NCBI RefSeq assembly: GCF_030704535.1
Contig: NC_081815.1
Span: 3,301,001 to 3,365,000, forward strand
Direction: 5' to 3'
DNA from: Vitis vinifera
Lineage: Eukaryota > Streptophyta > Magnoliopsida > Vitales > Vitaceae
Length of the DNA: 64,000 bases
Shown: in pieces, positions 61,250 through 64,000 of the stretch
Numbering within the stretch: the first letter of the stretch is position 1
How the letters are laid out: each line of letters begins with the position of its first letter
Translations under genes and position numbers: made by a program
The notes under the pieces: generated by a model
What the model saw: the letters and a program-made list of their open reading frames with translations, nothing else
Told to the model about the DNA's origin: nothing
Databases searched by the model: none

Positions 61250-62284
61250 ATGGGAAGTTTCATGGCGGGAAAATTTGGTTGGGGGGTTTTGTGGGTTTGG
61301 GTGTTGGTGGTGGTGGGCTGTGCATGTGTTGAGGGTAGGAAACTTGATGAGAAGAACGATGGAGGAGTGAAGAAGCCAGAGTGGTTTTTTGATGGTAATC
61401 CAGGATGGGGTGGTGGTGGGTGGAAAGGGCTGAGTTTTGGGCATTCCTTCAGTTTTGGTAAGGGGGTGGGGTTTAGTTTTGGTTCTGGAAAACCTGGCAT
61501 TGGCGGGAAACCTGATTGTGTTGGTGGGGGTGGGGGTGGCGGCATTGGTGGTGGAGGTGGAATTGGCGGCGGCAGTGGTGGGGGGATAGGTGGTGGTGGC
61601 GGGAAACACCACAAGAAGAAGGAAAAGAAGCATTATGGTGGTGGTGTTGGAGGAGGAATTGGCGGTGGAGGTGGAACTGGAGGAGGAGTTGGTGGTGGAG
61701 GTGGAACTGGAGGAGGAATTGGTGGTGGAGGTGGTGGTGGTATTGGAGGAGGGGCTGGAGGAGGCATTGGGAAGGGAATAGGAGGTGGAGGTGGTGCGGG
61801 TGGAGGAGGGGCTGGAGGAGGCATTGGGAAGGGAATAGGTGGTGGAGGAGGAGGAGGTGGTGGTGGTATTGGAGGAGGGGCTGGAGGAGGCATTGGGAAG
61901 GGAATAGGTGGTGGAGGTGGTATGGATGGAGGAGGGGGGGGAGGCATTGGCAAAGGGATCGGTGGTGGTGCTGGTGGTGGATTTGGGGGAGGCATAGGTA
62001 AAGGGATTGGTGGGGGAATAGGAGGTGGTGGTGGTGGCGGTGGCGGTGGCGGAGGCATCGGCAAAGGAGTTGGTGGAGGCGCTGGTGGTGGATTCGGGGG
62101 AGGTGTAGGCAAAGGGATTGGTGGTGGTGGAGGAGGCTTCGGAGGAGGTGGGGGGGGCGGCTCTGGCGGAGGGATTGGAGGAGGTTTCGGGGGCGGTAGT
62201 GGTGTTGGTGGAGGAATCGGTGACGGTGGTGGAGGATTTGGTGGGGGTGGAGGCGCTGGAGGGGGCATTGGTGGAGGTGCCTGA
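61250..62284 (+). CDS. Secreted glycine-rich protein, cell-wall type
   Basis: Single-exon frame of 344 residues from the ATG at 61250. Earlier in-frame ATGs at 61226 and 61238 lie close to the TATA box at 61210 and are less likely. The hydrophobic stretch GVLWVWVLVVVGCACVEG is a signal peptide, cut near VEG|RKLDEKND. A short Lys/Trp-rich section follows (KKPEWFFDGNPGWG), then a lone Cys and a Lys/His insert (KHHKKKEKKHYGG). The rest is nearly pure Gly, with seven IGKG or VGKG modules set in GGGxG repeats and GGGFGGG later. Class I glycine-rich proteins of this build are exported to cell walls, often in vascular tissue; this is family knowledge. In-frame codons continue for 20 residues past the TGA (see findings). 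Confidence 0.9.
   Translation: MGSFMAGKFGWGVLWVWVLVVVGCACVEGRKLDEKNDGGVKKPEWFFDGNPGWGGGGWKGLSFGHSFSFGKGVGFSFGSGKPGIGGKPDCVGGGGGGGIGGGGGIGGGSGGGIGGGGGKHHKKKEKKHYGGGVGGGIGGGGGTGGGVGGGGGTGGGIGGGGGGGIGGGAGGGIGKGIGGGGGAGGGGAGGGIGKGIGGGGGGGGGGIGGGAGGGIGKGIGGGGGMDGGGGGGIGKGIGGGAGGGFGGGIGKGIGGGIGGGGGGGGGGGGIGKGVGGGAGGGFGGGVGKGIGGGGGGFGGGGGGGSGGGIGGGFGGGSGVGGGIGDGGGGFGGGGGAGGGIGGGA
61620..62280 (+). repeat. GGN-rich coding repeat array
   Basis: Degenerate GGTGGTGGAGG units of variable length encode the Gly modules. The antisense strand is open for 241 codons of Pro-rich sequence only because GGN reversed is NCC. Confidence 0.85.
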
Positions 62285-63725
62285 ATCGGCAACGACGGTG
62301 GTGTAATTGGCACTTCTGTTAACAACGCTGAAGTAAAGAAACCATGAAGCAGAATCACTCCGTAATAAAGCGACAGTGTAAGGCTGCAGACTTACACCTC
62401 TACCTCTACATTATGCCACTAAGACCTTGTATCTCTTTCTTTCATATTTACACTCCCCTGTTTCCTCCTACTCCATGTATCTTTTAATTAACATTATCTT
62501 AACAAAGTACTCTATTTATGTGGTTCCCATAGCAGGATCTTCTGCAATCCCATCTCTTTCATTAACTTCCTCTCCGAATTCCTTTGCACCCAAATATATA
62601 AATGGATTCAGGATTTGATCTGTCACTAAGATTTTGATCTATTGACTAAGATAAAGACAGAATAATCATAAACAATATAGAGTTGAATTTTTACCACTTC
62701 ACTTTTTTCATGGATTCCATTATTCAAAAAAAAAAAAATCATACAAAAGAGAAATGTTTTTACCTATTTTTTTTTTTTTAGTATAATTCTTAAAATACGA
62801 TTGAAGTGCATAAGAAGGTTATATTTATTAAACATGTACAGATATAGCTATCTATATATCCATCTCCTCTTTTATTGCATTTCTATTCGAGTTTGTGCTC
62901 TATCAAAATTCAAATTTTTATTTTCTATTCAATGAAAATTGACACACTATCATTTGAATTTACTATGGGCATCATATTCATATATAGATAAGATACTTTA
63001 TTAGATATTTATGTAAGAATTATGTTTTGGGGTTACATATATTCATAATTGCTCTTATAATTAAAGTATGAAGGATTTTTTATTCAAAAAAATCAATATT
63101 GATTAGTTTCTTTCAACTATAGTATCCCACATAACAACTCAAGTGAAGACAAATTCAAATCCTATTGAGGGTTCTTTTGTAACGATACGCTCCCAACAAC
63201 TTTAAAACGCTTCTACAAAGTTAAGAGAAATTCATACTTATATAATCCCTAATGTAGGATGTCACAAACACCCATACCGAGGTCGAACCGTGTAGATAAT
63301 GTCCGTTTTTTTTATCCAAATGGGCTCTCATGGCTTTAAAATGCGTTTATAGGATTAAGAAAAGTTTATATTTATATAGCATTAGAAACTTTTCCCCTAT
63401 TCGATGTGAGGATGTCACAAAAAGTCTCTTGATGATATTTCAATGTATAAACACCCAAAAAAAAAAAAGAAAAAAAAAAAAGAGGAGAATCTGCCATCAC
63501 CCACATTTATTTCCATCCACAAGTGGAATTAGGCAGCAAATTTAAAATATCATACATTTAAATGGTAGACACTTGGGACATCACACCAACTTGAGAGTGA
63601 GGGATAGTTTACAAACCACAAGTCAGCTCAGGATGAGAATTTTTCAGAAATCTCCATCGTACACTCTTGAGGCACAGAGTGTAGATTCTTGTTGAAAATC
63701 AATCTATTCTCCGCTTATGGTGAGG
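62285..63725. other. Intergenic, no gene seen
   Basis: 3' UTRs of the glycine-rich gene (left) and the sulfate transporter (right), with AT-rich DNA and a dispersed repeat at 63110-63425 between them. Confidence 0.6.
63110..63425 (-). repeat. Dispersed repeat, two minus-strand copies
   Basis: One copy begins near GTAACGATACGCTCCCAACA (63179) and includes CTTTAAAACGC and GTAGGATGTCACA. A second begins near GTAGATAATGTCCG (63291) and includes GCTTTAAAATGCG and CGATGTGAGGATGTCACA. It is the same family, on the opposite strand, as at 20944-21340. Confidence 0.5.
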
Positions 63726-64000
63726 CTAAGCCTTCCATGAAGATGATATGTCAGTTACTGCCTCTCCAACTGTCAAATAAAGTTGGTTTGTTCCAAACAA
63801 ATCAAGGATTTTTGAGTGATGGAGCTTTTCCATTACGCTTCCAACAGGATTTACCAACACCAGCTAGAAAAAATAGTCACCACAAAACAACACAAAGTCA
63901 TGATCTTTAACAGGAAAGTAAATCGGAAGTTAGGGTCTTTGTCATGCTGCCTTACCTGAACTGATCTATTCAGCAGTGTCTTTCTAAGTTCATATATAGC
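63726..64000 (-). CDS. Sulfate transporter, SULTR3-type, last two exons (partial)
   Basis: Two minus-strand exons, 64000-63956 and 63863-63726, join in phase across a 92-bp GT-AG intron (63864-63955). They encode 60 residues: AIYELRKTLLNRSVQ, then LVLVNPVGSVMEKLHHSKIL and, to the stop, DLFGTNQLYLTVGEAVTDI. This is the end of the cytoplasmic STAS domain of plant sulfate/proton cotransporters. The wording ELRKTL, NPVGSVMEKLH, SKILDLFG and LYLTVGEAV, and the ending SSWKA, point to group 3. Group 3 members act in sulfate or phosphate movement at plastid, endoplasmic reticulum or plasma membranes. The membrane part lies beyond the window's right edge, so the gene reads leftward and ends here. Confidence 0.88.

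Noticed and set aside
61633-62358. Minus-strand frame of 241 codons, almost all proline
   Set aside because: It is the mirror of the GGN repeat of the glycine-rich gene, and the plus strand has the signal peptide and TATA box. A proline-only protein with no signal sequence is not credible here. The same holds for 61183-61614 (-) and 61516-62001 (+).
63689-63910. Plus-strand frame of 73 codons at the right edge
   Set aside because: Overlaps the sulfate transporter exon on the minus strand, which has clear family identity and splice sites.
1-64000. CRISPR arrays, operons, ribosome binding sites, bacterial-type mobile elements
   Set aside because: Nothing of this kind is present; intron structure and families are those of a plant nuclear genome.

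Overview
This is a stretch of nuclear DNA from a flowering plant (a eudicot). The genes have GT-AG introns, AT-rich non-coding DNA separates them, and every recognisable gene belongs to a plant family: a MUT9-like casein kinase, a FRIGIDA-like protein, MBF1c, MSH7, the pollen-type ARF-GEF GNL2, a SIP1-type trihelix factor, a glycine-rich wall protein and a SULTR3-type sulfate transporter. The character of the L1 retrotransposon debris reminds me of grapevine (Vitis). That is an impression from memory and has not been tested.

Layout. Positions 1-4408 (+) hold the 3' half of a casein kinase 1-like gene of the MUT9-like/HD16 type. Positions 4409-7637 are AT-rich and carry nested inverted-repeat elements. 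A small single-exon gene of a conserved plant family lies at 7638-7961 (+), followed by about 4 kb with no gene. A FRIGIDA-like gene spans 11945-18602 (+) and has a first intron of nearly 5 kb. After another 4 kb of AT-rich DNA, MBF1c (22716-23150, -) and MSH7 (23710-39902, +) diverge from a 559-bp shared promoter. That promoter carries heat-shock elements nearer MBF1c and E2F-type sites nearer MSH7. MSH7 has 17 coding exons, one GC-AG intron and at least four mobile-element insertions in its introns. GNL2 follows at 40751-45017 (+), then a multi-span membrane protein of unknown function (47497-48402, +).

From about 48.4 to 58.7 kb I see no gene. This is a transposon-rich block with a tRNA-derived SINE with a perfect 22-bp target-site duplication, a 1.55-kb non-autonomous hAT element inserted in an L1 fragment, two L1 elements meeting tail to tail at an AT microsatellite, and a third L1 fragment nested in the second. 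A trihelix transcription factor gene (58763-59863, -) and a glycine-rich secreted protein gene (61250-62284, +) follow. The last two exons of a sulfate transporter gene on the minus strand run off the right edge (63726-64000).

The genes do not form a pathway. They are ordinary neighbouring plant genes. The points most worth a second look are the MBF1c/MSH7 divergent promoter, the GC-AG intron and insertion-loaded introns of MSH7, the well-dated nesting of mobile elements at 53-57 kb, and the transporter exons at the edge, which are too short to show as long open frames. I did not find a new kind of biological system here.
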